From Flavobacterium aquariorum (GTDB lineage Bacteria > Bacteroidota > Bacteroidia > Flavobacteriales > Flavobacteriaceae): DNA of 64,000 nt. The translations under genes were made by a program, and so were the position numbers. Below, piece by piece: positions 45,299 through 54,755 of this stretch. Below the pieces are notes generated by a model. The model worked only from the letters and a program-made list of their open reading frames with translations, ran no database searches and was not told the DNA's origin. How positions within the stretch are numbered: the first letter of the stretch is position 1; every line of letters starts with the position of its first letter. The stretch is from positions 1 to 64,000 of the forward strand of contig NZ_QKXH01000010.1 of assembly GCF_003254745.1 (NCBI RefSeq), read 5' to 3'.

Positions 45299-46416
45299 CT
45301 ATCTCTAAACTGTTTTTGATGATTCATTTGCCAAAATTCCTTTTTTTGGAGGGACTCCAAAAATAATTCGGCACTATTTCCTTCACCAAAATCGGCATCA
45401 GTTTGTTGTACCTGATGGGAATCAATAGTTTTTAATGCTTCTGAAATATTGTTTTTGCCATAATCTACATTTATAATATCGGCATGAACGGCTCTATTTT
45501 GCTGACGAGTGCCAATATTGATAATCGGAATTCCGTAATAAGGTGCTTCCCGTATTCCGGCACTGCTATTTCCTATAATAAATTGAGAATTTTTTAATAA
45601 TGTCAAAAAATATTCAAATCGTAATGAGGGGAAAATCCGGAAACGCGGATTCCCTTTTAAGCGTTCATAAGCGTTAAGAATTATTTGACTACCCAAATCA
45701 TTATTAGGAAAAACAACAATGTAATTATGTGTGTCTGCCAATAATACCTCTACAAAATCAGATGCATATTGTTCAATATCCTTTATTTCAGTAGTTACGG
45801 GATGAAACATGACTATACCGTAGGATTCAAAAAACAGCTGATAATATTCTTTGGCAACAGCTAAATCCGGAAGTTTATCTGAAAACATAACATCTATATC
45901 AGGTGAACCGATAGTAAAAATAGATTCTTTTACCTCTCCCATTTGCTTCAATCTTTTAGCTGCTTCTACATTAGAAACAAAATGAATATGACTCAATTTA
46001 CTTACGCTATGACGAATCAATTCATCTACCGTACCCGATATTTCACCGCCCTCAATATGGGCTACCAAAATATTATTTAAGGAACCTACAATGGCTCCAG
46101 CAAGAGTTTCCACTCGATCTCCATGAACGAGGATTAAATCAGGCTGAACATTTTTTATATAACTCGATAGCCCTTCGATGGTTTTGGCCAGTGTCAAATC
46201 CATGGTAGTTTCATGGGTATGATTCTGAAAAGTATGTATGTTTTTATATCCACAACGTTGAATTTCCAACAAGGTATAACCATATTCTTCCTGTAAATGC
46301 ATGCCGGTAACCGCCACAAAAACTTCAAATTCGGGCTGCTGTTCCAAAATTGAAATTAATGACTTTATTTTGCCAAAATCGGCACGGGTTCCTGTCAGGA
46401 ATAGTGTTTTTTTCAT
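45295..46416 (-). CDS. neuC: Hydrolysing UDP-GlcNAc 2-epimerase, NeuC/LegG type
   Basis: A 373-residue GT-B-fold epimerase. N-terminal KKTLFLTGTRADFGKIKSLI is the NeuC signature, distinct from WecB. Further motifs are LVHGDRVETLAGAIV, HIEGGEISGTVDELIRHSVSKLSHIHFVS and IGNSSAGIREAPYYGIPIINIG. It releases UDP and gives ManNAc (or the 2,4-diacetamido analogue if the pathway is legionaminic). The ATG at 46416 lies just after the neuB stop (TAAAATG), and an in-frame TTG at 46431 is less likely. Confidence 0.9.
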   Translation of the reverse strand: MKKTLFLTGTRADFGKIKSLISILEQQPEFEVFVAVTGMHLQEEYGYTLLEIQRCGYKNIHTFQNHTHETTMDLTLAKTIEGLSSYIKNVQPDLILVHGDRVETLAGAIVGSLNNILVAHIEGGEISGTVDELIRHSVSKLSHIHFVSNVEAAKRLKQMGEVKESIFTIGSPDIDVMFSDKLPDLAVAKEYYQLFFESYGIVMFHPVTTEIKDIEQYASDFVEVLLADTHNYIVVFPNNDLGSQIILNAYERLKGNPRFRIFPSLRFEYFLTLLKNSQFIIGNSSAGIREAPYYGIPIINIGTRQQNRAVHADIINVDYGKNNISEALKTIDSHQVQQTDADFGEGNSAELFLESLQKKEFWQMNHQKQFRDR

Positions 46417-46417
46417 T

Positions 46418-47458
46418 TTATTCAAAATCAATAAAATCTAATTGCTCATCATTATCAATATCTCGAGTAGCTTTTTTACCTAAAATAGAATCAAAATGTT
46501 CTGCCAAAATCTTCCCAGTACCCGGACGTTTCACCCAAATATTTTCTTTTGTAAATGCTTCCCCTTTTTTTATGGCAGCGATGGCACAAACGGTTGCAAA
46601 AGCAAAATCAATGGTTACTTGTTCCTCTTGCGCTGGTTCTTTGACACCACCTCGCATTTGCCAAATTTCATTAGAACTTATAATTAATTGTGCAGTAGTT
46701 TGCTCATCCATACTGCATACAATATCCGGTCCTGTGCGTTGCATATGATCTGTAAAATGGCGTTCCAAAATACTGGCTCCCAAAGCCACTGCTCCCAAAC
46801 AAGCATTATTATTCAATGTATGATCACTTAACCCAAATACTTTATCTGGAAAAGCTTCATGCATTTGAATCATGGCTCCCAAACGAACCAAATGTATTGG
46901 CGTTGGGTATAAATTAGTTGTATGTAATAATGCTACTGGAATTTTATGGTTATCAAAAATAGCAACTGCTTTGTGGATGCTTTCAATAGTGTTCATCCCT
47001 GTACTCAAAATAACGGGTTTACCAAACGAAGCAATATGTTCCAGTAAAGGATAATTATTACATTCACCAGAACCAATTTTATAGGCAGGAATATCAAACT
47101 TTTTCAATCGCTCTGCTGCAGCACGAGAGAATGGAGTCGAAATAAAAATCATCCCTTTACTTTCAACATAATTCTTTAGCTCCAATTCATCGGCTTCGTT
47201 CAAGGAACAACGCTCCATAATCTCATAAATAGAAACATCTGCATTGCCGGGAATTACTTTTTTGGCAGCTCCAGACATTTCATCTTCAACAATATGAGTT
47301 TGGTGTTTCACTACCTCAACACCTGCTCTATGAGCGGCATCGACCATTTCTTTGGCTACTTGCAATGAGCCTTCGTGATTAATACCTATTTCAGCAATAA
47401 CTAATGGTGGATAATCGGGACCTATTTTTCTACCTGCAATTTCTATATATGGGTTCAT
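46418..47458 (-). CDS. neuB: N-acetylneuraminate-type synthase
   Basis: A 346-residue nonulosonate synthase that condenses ManNAc-type sugars with phosphoenolpyruvate. The N-terminal TIM barrel has [54 protein letters not shown] and GLSDHT. A C-terminal SAF/antifreeze-like domain at about 285-346 ([21 protein letters not shown]) closes the active site. The usual length is about 345. The neighbours neuC and neuA complete the path. Whether the product is Neu5Ac or legionaminic acid cannot be told from sequence by eye. Confidence 0.93.
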   Translation of the reverse strand: MNPYIEIAGRKIGPDYPPLVIAEIGINHEGSLQVAKEMVDAAHRAGVEVVKHQTHIVEDEMSGAAKKVIPGNADVSIYEIMERCSLNEADELELKNYVESKGMIFISTPFSRAAAERLKKFDIPAYKIGSGECNNYPLLEHIASFGKPVILSTGMNTIESIHKAVAIFDNHKIPVALLHTTNLYPTPIHLVRLGAMIQMHEAFPDKVFGLSDHTLNNNACLGAVALGASILERHFTDHMQRTGPDIVCSMDEQTTAQLIISSNEIWQMRGGVKEPAQEEQVTIDFAFATVCAIAAIKKGEAFTKENIWVKRPGTGKILAEHFDSILGKKATRDIDNDEQLDFIDFE

Positions 47459-47471
47459 AAAATGAGTTATG

Positions 47472-47535
47472 GCCTCTCGACTGCGCTCGAGGTGACAACA
47501 ATTTTAGATTTGTCATGTCGAGCGCAGTCGAGACA
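47472..47535. repeat. REP-like palindrome overlapping the neuA 3' end
   Basis: Near-perfect inverted repeat: TCTCGACTGCGCTCGA... at 47473-47497 pairs with ...TCGAGCGCAGTCGAGA at about 47512-47534. The core is CTCGACTGCGCTCGAG. On the minus strand the right arm encodes the final residues SRLRST and the TGA of neuA. The palindrome is of a kind I recall as dispersed in Flavobacteriia genomes. It could form a hairpin in the neuA-neuB message. Confidence 0.8.
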
Positions 47536-48190
47536 TTTTTTTTATTAAATATTCTGCATACTCCAAATCCTCTGTAGTATCAATATCAACATTGGCAAAA
47601 ATATGATTTACTTCGAATGGAAAGGCATTTTCTGAAATAATAATATCTTTGAGAATCAAAGAAGCTTTAGTAATGTACAATAATCCATTTTCGAAAAACA
47701 AAGGTTCCAAATCCTGACTGCGTTGCCCAATACTATAATTAAAAGGTTGAAATTTGTTTTCTATTATTTTGCCTAATTTTTGATGGTTTCTAGTGACTGT
47801 AAATAAACTGTCATAATTCCCTTTATGATATACTTCAAAAGCTTCTTTTAGCAAATTTTGTGGTCGTAAAGGATTTGTGGGTTGTAGCAAAATGACATTT
47901 TCTACCTCATCTTCAATTGTCTCTAGAGCATGTTTAAGTGCCGTTTTTGTAGGTTCCAAATCACCCGAAATATGCGCCGGCCGATCAATCACGTTAGCAC
48001 CATTTGCCAAGGCTATGCTTTTGATGCTTTCATCATCAGTAGAAACATAGACAGTATCTATAATTTCACCATTTGCTAGTGCATATTGTATAGAATGAAC
48101 CAATAAGGGCAAACCTCCAAAGAGCTGGATGTTTTTTTCGGGTATACGTTTTGATCCTCCTCTGGCGGGAATTATAACTATAGTTTTCAT
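47513..48190 (-). CDS. neuA: Acylneuraminate cytidylyltransferase
   Basis: A 225-residue CMP-nonulosonate synthetase, which activates the sugar with CTP. Features are N-terminal VIIPARGGSKRIPEKNIQLFGG (nucleotide-binding loop), VYVSTDDESIKSIALANGA, NVILLQPTNPLRPQNLL and FANVDIDTTEDLEYAEYLI. The length fits the short bacterial class. Its last six codons and stop come from a palindromic repeat (47512-47534). It heads the neuA-neuB-neuC order and lies 42 bp after a GT4 gene. Confidence 0.93.
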   Translation of the reverse strand: MKTIVIIPARGGSKRIPEKNIQLFGGLPLLVHSIQYALANGEIIDTVYVSTDDESIKSIALANGANVIDRPAHISGDLEPTKTALKHALETIEDEVENVILLQPTNPLRPQNLLKEAFEVYHKGNYDSLFTVTRNHQKLGKIIENKFQPFNYSIGQRSQDLEPLFFENGLLYITKASLILKDIIISENAFPFEVNHIFANVDIDTTEDLEYAEYLIKKMSRLRST

Positions 48191-48232
48191 TTATTTCTAA
48201 TTATTTAAAAAAGATACTTCCCTTTGGTTTTA

Positions 48233-49330
48233 TCATAAATCGGAAATAAAAGCCTTAGCATTTGTTATTATACTATTCATCCCTGCGGACCAACTTTCGG
48301 AAGAATATAAATCCGATGAAACCATTGGAGGTGAAGCAGGATTTTCAAGAAAATCAAGTATTGCATTTTCCCAAGCTGCAACAAAATGAGGGTTTTCTAT
48401 TAATTTGCCCAATTTCCCATACTGTAGCACCTCTGGAACTCCACCTATAGCCGACGCAATACAATAATTACCGCAATGCAATGCTTCAATCAAGCTCATC
48501 CCAAAACCTTCATGACAAAGTGTGGGGAACAAATAACAATCTGAGCTTTGAAAATAAGCAGGAAGTTCATCATTAGGAATTCGCCCGAGATACACCACAC
48601 CTCCTTGTGGTGTTTTAGGATCGCAACCTATAACCCACAACACTATATCTTGTCTAGTTTCATACACTCTTTTCCAAGCCTCCAGTAAAATACCCAACCC
48701 TTTTTTGGGGCGATCTTGTGAACACCATACAAAAACGGTTTTATCGTTTGTGTTTTTTGTTTGCTTAGTTACTTGCTTTTCTTTTAGCGAAAGTGGGAAA
48801 AACTTTTTGGTATCAATGCCATTATGCAAAACCGAAAATCGAGTAGGCAATATCGTGTAATAATTTTTATGGGCCAAATAGGAATCATTCGTTAATAACA
48901 CCATTTCATCAATAGACTCAAAAAACCATCTGCCATTATAATTTTCATAAAAAGGAGGAAAACCATGATAAAAAAACTGAAGACAACAATTGGATCGCAG
49001 CCCTTTTGAAACCAAAAAAGCAGCAAGAGGCTTCACAATTCCAAAATTATCAACGATTTGAATGATATATTTTTCGTTTGCTCTAAGAATTTTGTCTAAA
49101 GCCTCAAAATAACCTAAGTATTTATTTTTCTTTATTTTTCTTCTTATTTTAAAAATGAGATCATTGGCAACCAAACTGTACTTAACATTCTCAAACTGCA
49201 TTTCTGGCGGTTCACATACGATAAAATCTATTTGGTGTTCTTTTTGCAAATAATTTTTATAAAGTGTTGTCCAGCTCCCTATTTTAGAAAAAGGAAGTGG
49301 GGTTTGTGATATGAGAATTACTTTGGTCAT
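48233..49330 (-). CDS. Glycosyltransferase family 4
   Basis: A 365-residue GT-B enzyme. MTKVILISQTPLPFSKIGSWTTLYKNYL at the N-terminus, VFVWCSQDRPKKGLGILLEAW at the donor domain, then CYLFPTLCHEGFGMSLIEALHCGNYCIASAIGGVPEVL. The ATG at 49330 is preferred to a TTG two codons upstream. Donor unknown. A 41-bp gap separates it from the GT2 gene upstream. Confidence 0.9.
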   Translation of the reverse strand: MTKVILISQTPLPFSKIGSWTTLYKNYLQKEHQIDFIVCEPPEMQFENVKYSLVANDLIFKIRRKIKKNKYLGYFEALDKILRANEKYIIQIVDNFGIVKPLAAFLVSKGLRSNCCLQFFYHGFPPFYENYNGRWFFESIDEMVLLTNDSYLAHKNYYTILPTRFSVLHNGIDTKKFFPLSLKEKQVTKQTKNTNDKTVFVWCSQDRPKKGLGILLEAWKRVYETRQDIVLWVIGCDPKTPQGGVVYLGRIPNDELPAYFQSSDCYLFPTLCHEGFGMSLIEALHCGNYCIASAIGGVPEVLQYGKLGKLIENPHFVAAWENAILDFLENPASPPMVSSDLYSSESWSAGMNSIITNAKAFISDL

Positions 49331-49371
49331 AGGCAAAAAAATTATGGCTTAGTAAAGATAGAAAAAGTAGT

Positions 49372-50451
49372 TTACTCTTTTTTAATTTTTAACTGAATCG
49401 ATTTTAAATCATTCCCTACTATATAAAAATAATTACAGCCACTATAAAAACTAATAAGATGCAACAAAACTTTGTCGTTTATTTCTTTTAAAGAGTAATA
49501 TTCCGGAACTGCTTTGCTTAACCTTTTTTTTACATAATATTTCAAACTATTTTGAAAATCATCTTTTTGAAAAATAACATTTAGCACTCCTCCCTTAAAA
49601 TTTGGCAATATCACAAAAAGAAAATGACTAATACTTTCTTTTTTATTTTTTATAAAAAATGCCTCCTTGTTATTTTCTAACACCTCAAATTCAGTTTTGG
49701 AAATACTTTTCCCCCATTGTTTCAAATTAACAATTGTTTTCTTTTGCTTTTTATTATCTAATAAATGCTCAAGATTAATTCTGCTTATGTTTGTCAATTG
49801 CAAATCCTGGCTTAATCCTTTCGACTCAGATTTTCTATAGGTAATATGCCATTGATGCAGCATTAAAATCTCTTGATCATAAAATACAGATTGATATCCC
49901 GCATTTTCCAATCGATTATGAACATCTTCGTCTTCAGCTCCCCAAAAATGCAAAAACTCATCGAAACCATGTATTTTATTCAATGCATCAAGGGGAAATA
50001 ACGACAAACCTTTGGCGCCAACTTGACTAAAAAAATTTATTTTATATTGATCAAAAGGTTTTAGTTGAATACTTTCTTTATGATCAAGAAAACCAACTTT
50101 AAAAAATACTGCTTGATTAGGATTTTGAATCGATATCAGTTTTTCTATAAAATCATGACTGAAAATCATATCTACATCGGCCACAAAAACATAAGGAGTG
50201 GTTACTTCTTGCAACCCAATATTAATCGCCTTGGCTCTTGACCAGGGCTGATAACAATGATAGGAATAGAGATAGGTTACAAAATCATAATTCTGAGTAA
50301 GCATCTTAATTGTTGCTGCTTTGGCAAATATAGAACCAAAGTCTAAAAAAACAACTTTAAAATCGCGATTGCTTTGTTGTGCCAATGAATCTAGAGAACG
50401 TTTAACTCTAATTTCTTCCCGATCACGGTAAGGGTATATTATGCTAATCAT
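49372..50451 (-). CDS. Glycosyltransferase family 2 with galactosyltransferase-type C-terminus
   Basis: A 359-residue GT-A enzyme. MISIIYPYRDREEIRVKRSLDSL starts the fold. The metal motif is in YVFVADVDMIFSHDFIEKL (DVD). FLHFWGAEDEDVHNRLENAGY is the WGxEDxD element of the chondroitin polymerase/galactosyltransferase-like subgroup. Residues about 230-359 form an extra C-terminal domain with no known function. It overlaps the next gene by 4 bp. Confidence 0.85.
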   Translation of the reverse strand: MISIIYPYRDREEIRVKRSLDSLAQQSNRDFKVVFLDFGSIFAKAATIKMLTQNYDFVTYLYSYHCYQPWSRAKAINIGLQEVTTPYVFVADVDMIFSHDFIEKLISIQNPNQAVFFKVGFLDHKESIQLKPFDQYKINFFSQVGAKGLSLFPLDALNKIHGFDEFLHFWGAEDEDVHNRLENAGYQSVFYDQEILMLHQWHITYRKSESKGLSQDLQLTNISRINLEHLLDNKKQKKTIVNLKQWGKSISKTEFEVLENNKEAFFIKNKKESISHFLFVILPNFKGGVLNVIFQKDDFQNSLKYYVKKRLSKAVPEYYSLKEINDKVLLHLISFYSGCNYFYIVGNDLKSIQLKIKKE

Positions 50452-51251
50452 TTATTCTTAAATAATTTTACAGCAAATATTTTTGCTCTTTTTTTCCAAT
50501 TAAAAAATGGCTTCTTAAAAACTTGGACTTCTCTCCAATTAATCAATGCGTCTTTAATATTAAAATCCTTCAAAAAAGAGTTTAACCTAATAGTTTGGTC
50601 TTCATAAACTTCATAGGTTCTTGCATACCAACTATGAAATGCAATTTTTTCTCCAGTTGGGGAAAGAATTACATTTCCAATCATATCATTACCAACCGGA
50701 TTGATAGTATCTAAATATAAAAATTTAAATTTATTTAAATGAGCCCAAAAGTAAAAACAATAATAAGGCTCTTTTAAACTCTGCAAATCATATGAATACT
50801 TTAAAGCTGAATACTCTTTATTTGCATACAATTTAGGAATATACTTTTGACAATCTAAAATCGAACGGTAATTATACTTATCCGATATTTTTTTAAAATT
50901 TAAAATGGAAAAAAAAGTATTTATTGCCTCAGGATTATGTAAACGATGTTGAATTTCTCCTCCATCCCTAACACCGCAAATATCTAAATTGTTACTTTTC
51001 ATATACTGAATTAAATCAAAAACAAGATCCGAATCATAAAAAAAAACATCTTCGTCTGCCATTATTATCCAATCGTATTGCTTGTTTTTAAGTTTTTCAA
51101 ACATAAAGTCAATGCTTTTCAATCCATACATCCCAGTAGTACCATCAATAACTATTTTATCAATCCCTACTGGGAAAAGAGTTGCTGTTTTATTATAAAA
51201 CTTGAAACTAGCAACAGTAGTAATAATTGCAATTTTAGATTTATCAATCAT
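50448..51251 (-). CDS. Putative glycosyltransferase, unassigned family
   Basis: A 267-residue protein with a GT-A-like look: KIAIITTVASFKFYNKTATLF, DWIIMADEDVFFYDSDLVFDLI (DED, a DXD-type metal site), then NDMIGNVILSPTGEKIAFHSWYARTYEVYEDQ. I do not recognise a named family. The start ATG at 51251 overlaps the upstream stop (ATGA), ruling out a longer frame to 51293. Its context among GT genes supports a transferase role. Confidence 0.6.
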   Translation of the reverse strand: MIDKSKIAIITTVASFKFYNKTATLFPVGIDKIVIDGTTGMYGLKSIDFMFEKLKNKQYDWIIMADEDVFFYDSDLVFDLIQYMKSNNLDICGVRDGGEIQHRLHNPEAINTFFSILNFKKISDKYNYRSILDCQKYIPKLYANKEYSALKYSYDLQSLKEPYYCFYFWAHLNKFKFLYLDTINPVGNDMIGNVILSPTGEKIAFHSWYARTYEVYEDQTIRLNSFLKDFNIKDALINWREVQVFKKPFFNWKKRAKIFAVKLFKNK

Positions 51252-52270
51252 CTTAAATAGTTTTTGGCTTCTTCCTTGCTCAACCCTTTCCAAATTAAAA
51301 AATAACGCATTACTTTTTTATTCAAAATCAATTTGGAGAACAATTTACTCTTTACAAAATAAGCCAGTTTAGAATTAAATCGCAATGGTTTTAATTCGAA
51401 AGTACACTTTTTATTGTTTTGTGTTAATTTAGATACCTCAACCGGCATCCAGTCTTCCACGACATTCCCCATGTGATAGGTGTAATTATCTGCAGTTGAC
51501 AATCGCCAAAACCCTTTTTTTACAACAGGGAGATCCAAAAATTGCCCTTCACTATCACCTCCTAATTTGTATGTTGTAAATCTACTACCTAAATTATCGA
51601 AAACTTCTGCTCGATAAGTAGTTATAAAATGTCCTGCACCTACAACCGCTTTTTTATCTTCATTAGTTATAGTCAAATATTTTTTCAATTGATCTGGATT
51701 ATAAAAATTAGCATCTCCTACACTTAATCCAAACATTTTTAAAGCATCAGGATTTACAACTGGAGTGCATTTTAATTTATTTGAGAAAAACAAATCCCAA
51801 TACACATTGGCTGTATAGGTTCTCAAAGAACGTGAAGACGGTGTTGGGCAAACAGCTCCCGTTTTTGGAAACACATCAAAAATAGAATAACTTGCGTCTT
51901 GCCATCCATTCAAGAAAAGCACATCAGCATCCGAAACTGTAATTAAAGGAAAACTATTTCCCGAAATCCCTTTTAAAACGGCATTGAGTTTTCCAATATT
52001 AGTAGTATGAATTACTTCCTGTATTTTATTTTTATGAAACAAATAGTTCAGATAAGCTACAACTTCTATACAACTCCCATTATTGACAATAGTTATGGAT
52101 GTTTTGTCATGAATGGTCTTAAACAATGAATCCAGACATAGTTTCAATATCTCAAAACTGTCTTTAAAATATCCCTCCTGATTGGGGATATAAACTGGAA
52201 TAATAACCTGATGAAAATAATCAGATGTGGGTTGCGTTTTATCTTTATGTGGATTGTAGCCTACTCGCAT
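51248..52270 (-). CDS. GT2-like glycosyltransferase
   Basis: A 340-residue GT-A protein. QVIIPVYIPNQEGYFKDSFEIL begins the fold. SFPLITVSDADVLFLNGWQDA holds the DAD metal motif. GGDSEGQFLDLPVVKKGFWRLSTADNYTYHMG is the acceptor region. Substrate unknown. It overlaps the FkbM gene by 10 bp and the next gene by 4 bp, so it is tightly co-expressed. Confidence 0.75.
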   Translation of the reverse strand: MRVGYNPHKDKTQPTSDYFHQVIIPVYIPNQEGYFKDSFEILKLCLDSLFKTIHDKTSITIVNNGSCIEVVAYLNYLFHKNKIQEVIHTTNIGKLNAVLKGISGNSFPLITVSDADVLFLNGWQDASYSIFDVFPKTGAVCPTPSSRSLRTYTANVYWDLFFSNKLKCTPVVNPDALKMFGLSVGDANFYNPDQLKKYLTITNEDKKAVVGAGHFITTYRAEVFDNLGSRFTTYKLGGDSEGQFLDLPVVKKGFWRLSTADNYTYHMGNVVEDWMPVEVSKLTQNNKKCTFELKPLRFNSKLAYFVKSKLFSKLILNKKVMRYFLIWKGLSKEEAKNYLR

Positions 52271-52950
52271 GGATTTAATTTATTATCTATCAAAAACAAA
52301 TTTCCTAAATCCCCCATAATAATAGATTTTCCAATCAGTCTATAATCTTTCGATTCAAGATAACTTACAATTTCTGAATTTAAATCATCCTTCAAGGACA
52401 AATCAGTTTCAATTACTACAATCTTAGGACGATATTTCACCCAATCATTTGTTTTTAAAACTTCCAAATCAAATCCCTCTACATCTATATCAAAAAAATC
52501 TAATCGATCATTTTCCTTAATATTTACATCAAGTATTTTTTTTAAAGAATAGGTAGGAACATCTATAGTTTTCTTTATTCTATCAACTAAATTGTGCTTC
52601 TTTATAAAATCAAAATCTAAAGTATTCATCGAACTATATTGATCGTCAAGCATATAGTATTTGAAATTTTTCAAATCTTCCCCAACTGCACAATTTATAA
52701 AATTATCTTTCGGCCTAAAGTTCTTATATAATATTTCCAATTCCGGATTTGGATCAATACATAATCCTTTCCAACCTCGTAAATAAAAATAATAAGTATT
52801 TGATGCTTTTATTGGATGCCAGCACCCTATATCGACATAAACACCTGGAGATGTTGAACCAATTAGCTTGTTTAATTGAATATCATCACCTGATTTAGAA
52901 AAACTAACATTAAATCTTTTAAAAATCAATTCTTTTATTTTGTTTTTCAT
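52261..52950 (-). CDS. FkbM family methyltransferase
   Basis: A 229-residue SAM-dependent O-methyltransferase of the FkbM family. VYVDIGCWHPIKASNTYYFYLRGWKGLCIDPNPE is motif I plus the adenosine-binding Asp. FFDIDVEGFDLEVLKTNDW is the FkbM signature, ending in RPKIVVIETD. It probably methylates a sugar hydroxyl in the glycan. Three bp separate it from the upstream GT2 gene. Confidence 0.9.
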   Translation of the reverse strand: MKNKIKELIFKRFNVSFSKSGDDIQLNKLIGSTSPGVYVDIGCWHPIKASNTYYFYLRGWKGLCIDPNPELEILYKNFRPKDNFINCAVGEDLKNFKYYMLDDQYSSMNTLDFDFIKKHNLVDRIKKTIDVPTYSLKKILDVNIKENDRLDFFDIDVEGFDLEVLKTNDWVKYRPKIVVIETDLSLKDDLNSEIVSYLESKDYRLIGKSIIMGDLGNLFLIDNKLNPCE

Positions 52951-52953
52951 AAA

Positions 52954-53940
52954 TCAATTTTCAATTACTTCAATAATATTTACTTTTGCACGCTTTATAA
53001 GATTATGTCCTTTATTTGAAACAATGATAAGCAGAAACCCAATACATATAGCTATTTTGTCTTTCAAGGAATACTTAGTTTTAATTATATTTTTTAAAAT
53101 TCTAAAATAATACTTTGTCATTACTTTCTTGTTTTGAGTATCATTTAAAAAATAAAAAAGGCCTAATAATCGGTAGAGAATATACTGTTTCAATAAATTT
53201 TTATCATCAACTTCATTTTCCTCGACAATCTCAAATGCTTTAAGAAAAAATTTAAATCTAGAAAAATTTGAAGAAACCAAATTTAATTCATCCTGAGTGA
53301 TACTACTGTGCCCTCTTCTTATTGAAAATAGAACATCATTTGTATATTCGTATTTTACATCAAAGGACAGCATTCTAAAATGAAAATCTGTTTCTTGACT
53401 ATCTGTTAAATCCTCGTCAAATAAAGGCTTACCTCTCAATAGAGATTTCTTCCATAAAGGTGAAGCAGTAAAAAAATAATGATTTTTTACCAAATAACTA
53501 GTTAGTTTATCGTTTTTTGGTGTTCTATTGGCTTTGAAAATATTTCTACTATCTAAATTATCAAAAAACTCATTGGCTAGACATATACAAAAATCCAAAT
53601 ATTTATTCTTTTCTAAAACCTGAACTTGTTTTTCCAGAAAATCAGGATGCATAATATCATCGCTGTCAAACCACTTAATGTATTTACCTTTGCTCAATTC
53701 AAAACCATAGTTTCGACAAGCATTGGCCCCTTTTTTTCTATCTACAGGTCTTTGATGGTATTGAAATCTAGCGTCTTTTTTTATGTAATCGGCAATAAGA
53801 GTAGCTGTATCATCCGTACTCCAATCATCAACAATTAGGCATTCCCAACTTTTATAACTTTGCGCTATTATGCTTTCTAAGGTCTCACCAATTAGGTGCA
53901 CGCGATTGTAGGTAGGGATAATTATGGAAACTAGCGCCAT
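52954..53940 (-). CDS. Glycosyltransferase family 2
   Basis: A 328-residue GT-A enzyme: LVSIIIPTYNRVHLIGETLESI, then LIVDDWSTDDTATLI, metal motif in IKWFDSDDIMHPDFLEKQ (DSDD), and DEDLTDSQETDFHFRMLSF (ETD). The C-terminal 90 residues include one hydrophobic segment (KIAICIGFLLIIVSN). Donor unknown. In operon with genes on both sides (8-bp gap upstream). Confidence 0.9.
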   Translation of the reverse strand: MALVSIIIPTYNRVHLIGETLESIIAQSYKSWECLIVDDWSTDDTATLIADYIKKDARFQYHQRPVDRKKGANACRNYGFELSKGKYIKWFDSDDIMHPDFLEKQVQVLEKNKYLDFCICLANEFFDNLDSRNIFKANRTPKNDKLTSYLVKNHYFFTASPLWKKSLLRGKPLFDEDLTDSQETDFHFRMLSFDVKYEYTNDVLFSIRRGHSSITQDELNLVSSNFSRFKFFLKAFEIVEENEVDDKNLLKQYILYRLLGLFYFLNDTQNKKVMTKYYFRILKNIIKTKYSLKDKIAICIGFLLIIVSNKGHNLIKRAKVNIIEVIEN

Positions 53941-53948
53941 GTCTATTT

Positions 53949-54728
53949 TTAAAATTTATTTAACAGCCCTAATCTTGTGAAAAATTTTATTTTTTTTGAA
54001 TTTCTTAAATTTAAAACAATTCTTTTGAATTCCAAAAGTTGGTTCATATCCTCTATAAAACCATTAAAATCTTTATTTAACACCCTCTGTCTTTCGTCTG
54101 TTAACATTTTTTTGTTTGTCCAATTGGAACTTATACCATCCAAATAATAAGTGGCCAGAGTTGTATCAACTTTTAAATAACTACAATTATATTTGAACAA
54201 TGCTAATATGAAAAATTTCCAATCCGAAACCAATTTAAAATTTTCATCATATAATCCCAATTCATCAAAAAGCACTTTTTTTATAAAAGTAGATTGATGA
54301 CACAATGTTCCCTTATAAAAAAAAGAAAAATTCAACTTTTGTGGATAAGAAACTATTCTAGATGTTTTTGCATCAGCCAATTCAATATTAAAATATATTA
54401 AATCATGATTTACTATTTGACCTTGATTTTCATAAAGCACAAAATCATTATACAAATGATCTCCACTATTCAAAAACAACAAATATTCCCCTGTGGATTT
54501 CACAATTCCTTTATTTATGGCATTGTAAATCCCATTGTCGGGTTCGCTTACCCAATAATTAATGTTTGCACTTTGACTTTCTATATAAGCTACGCTACCA
54601 TCTGTAGAACCCCCATCTATAATAATATATTCAAAGTCTCTCCAAGTTTGATTAACAACACTTCTAATAGTTCTTTTCAAACCATCGAGGTTATTGTAGT
54701 TTATAGTTATGATAGATAGCTTCAACAT
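53949..54728 (-). CDS. Glycosyltransferase family 2
   Basis: A 259-residue GT-A enzyme of the WcaA/WcaE-like group. Motifs are LSIITINYNNLDGLKRTIRSV, YIIIDGGSTDGSVAYIES, WVSEPDNGIYNAINKGI, LFLNSGDHLY (in place of DXD) and LVSDWKFFI. Typical length. The neighbouring 54756 gene is a related GT2. Confidence 0.9.
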   Translation of the reverse strand: MLKLSIITINYNNLDGLKRTIRSVVNQTWRDFEYIIIDGGSTDGSVAYIESQSANINYWVSEPDNGIYNAINKGIVKSTGEYLLFLNSGDHLYNDFVLYENQGQIVNHDLIYFNIELADAKTSRIVSYPQKLNFSFFYKGTLCHQSTFIKKVLFDELGLYDENFKLVSDWKFFILALFKYNCSYLKVDTTLATYYLDGISSNWTNKKMLTDERQRVLNKDFNGFIEDMNQLLEFKRIVLNLRNSKKIKFFTRLGLLNKF

Positions 54729-54755
54729 TGTTTTTTTTTATTTAAATATCTAAAT

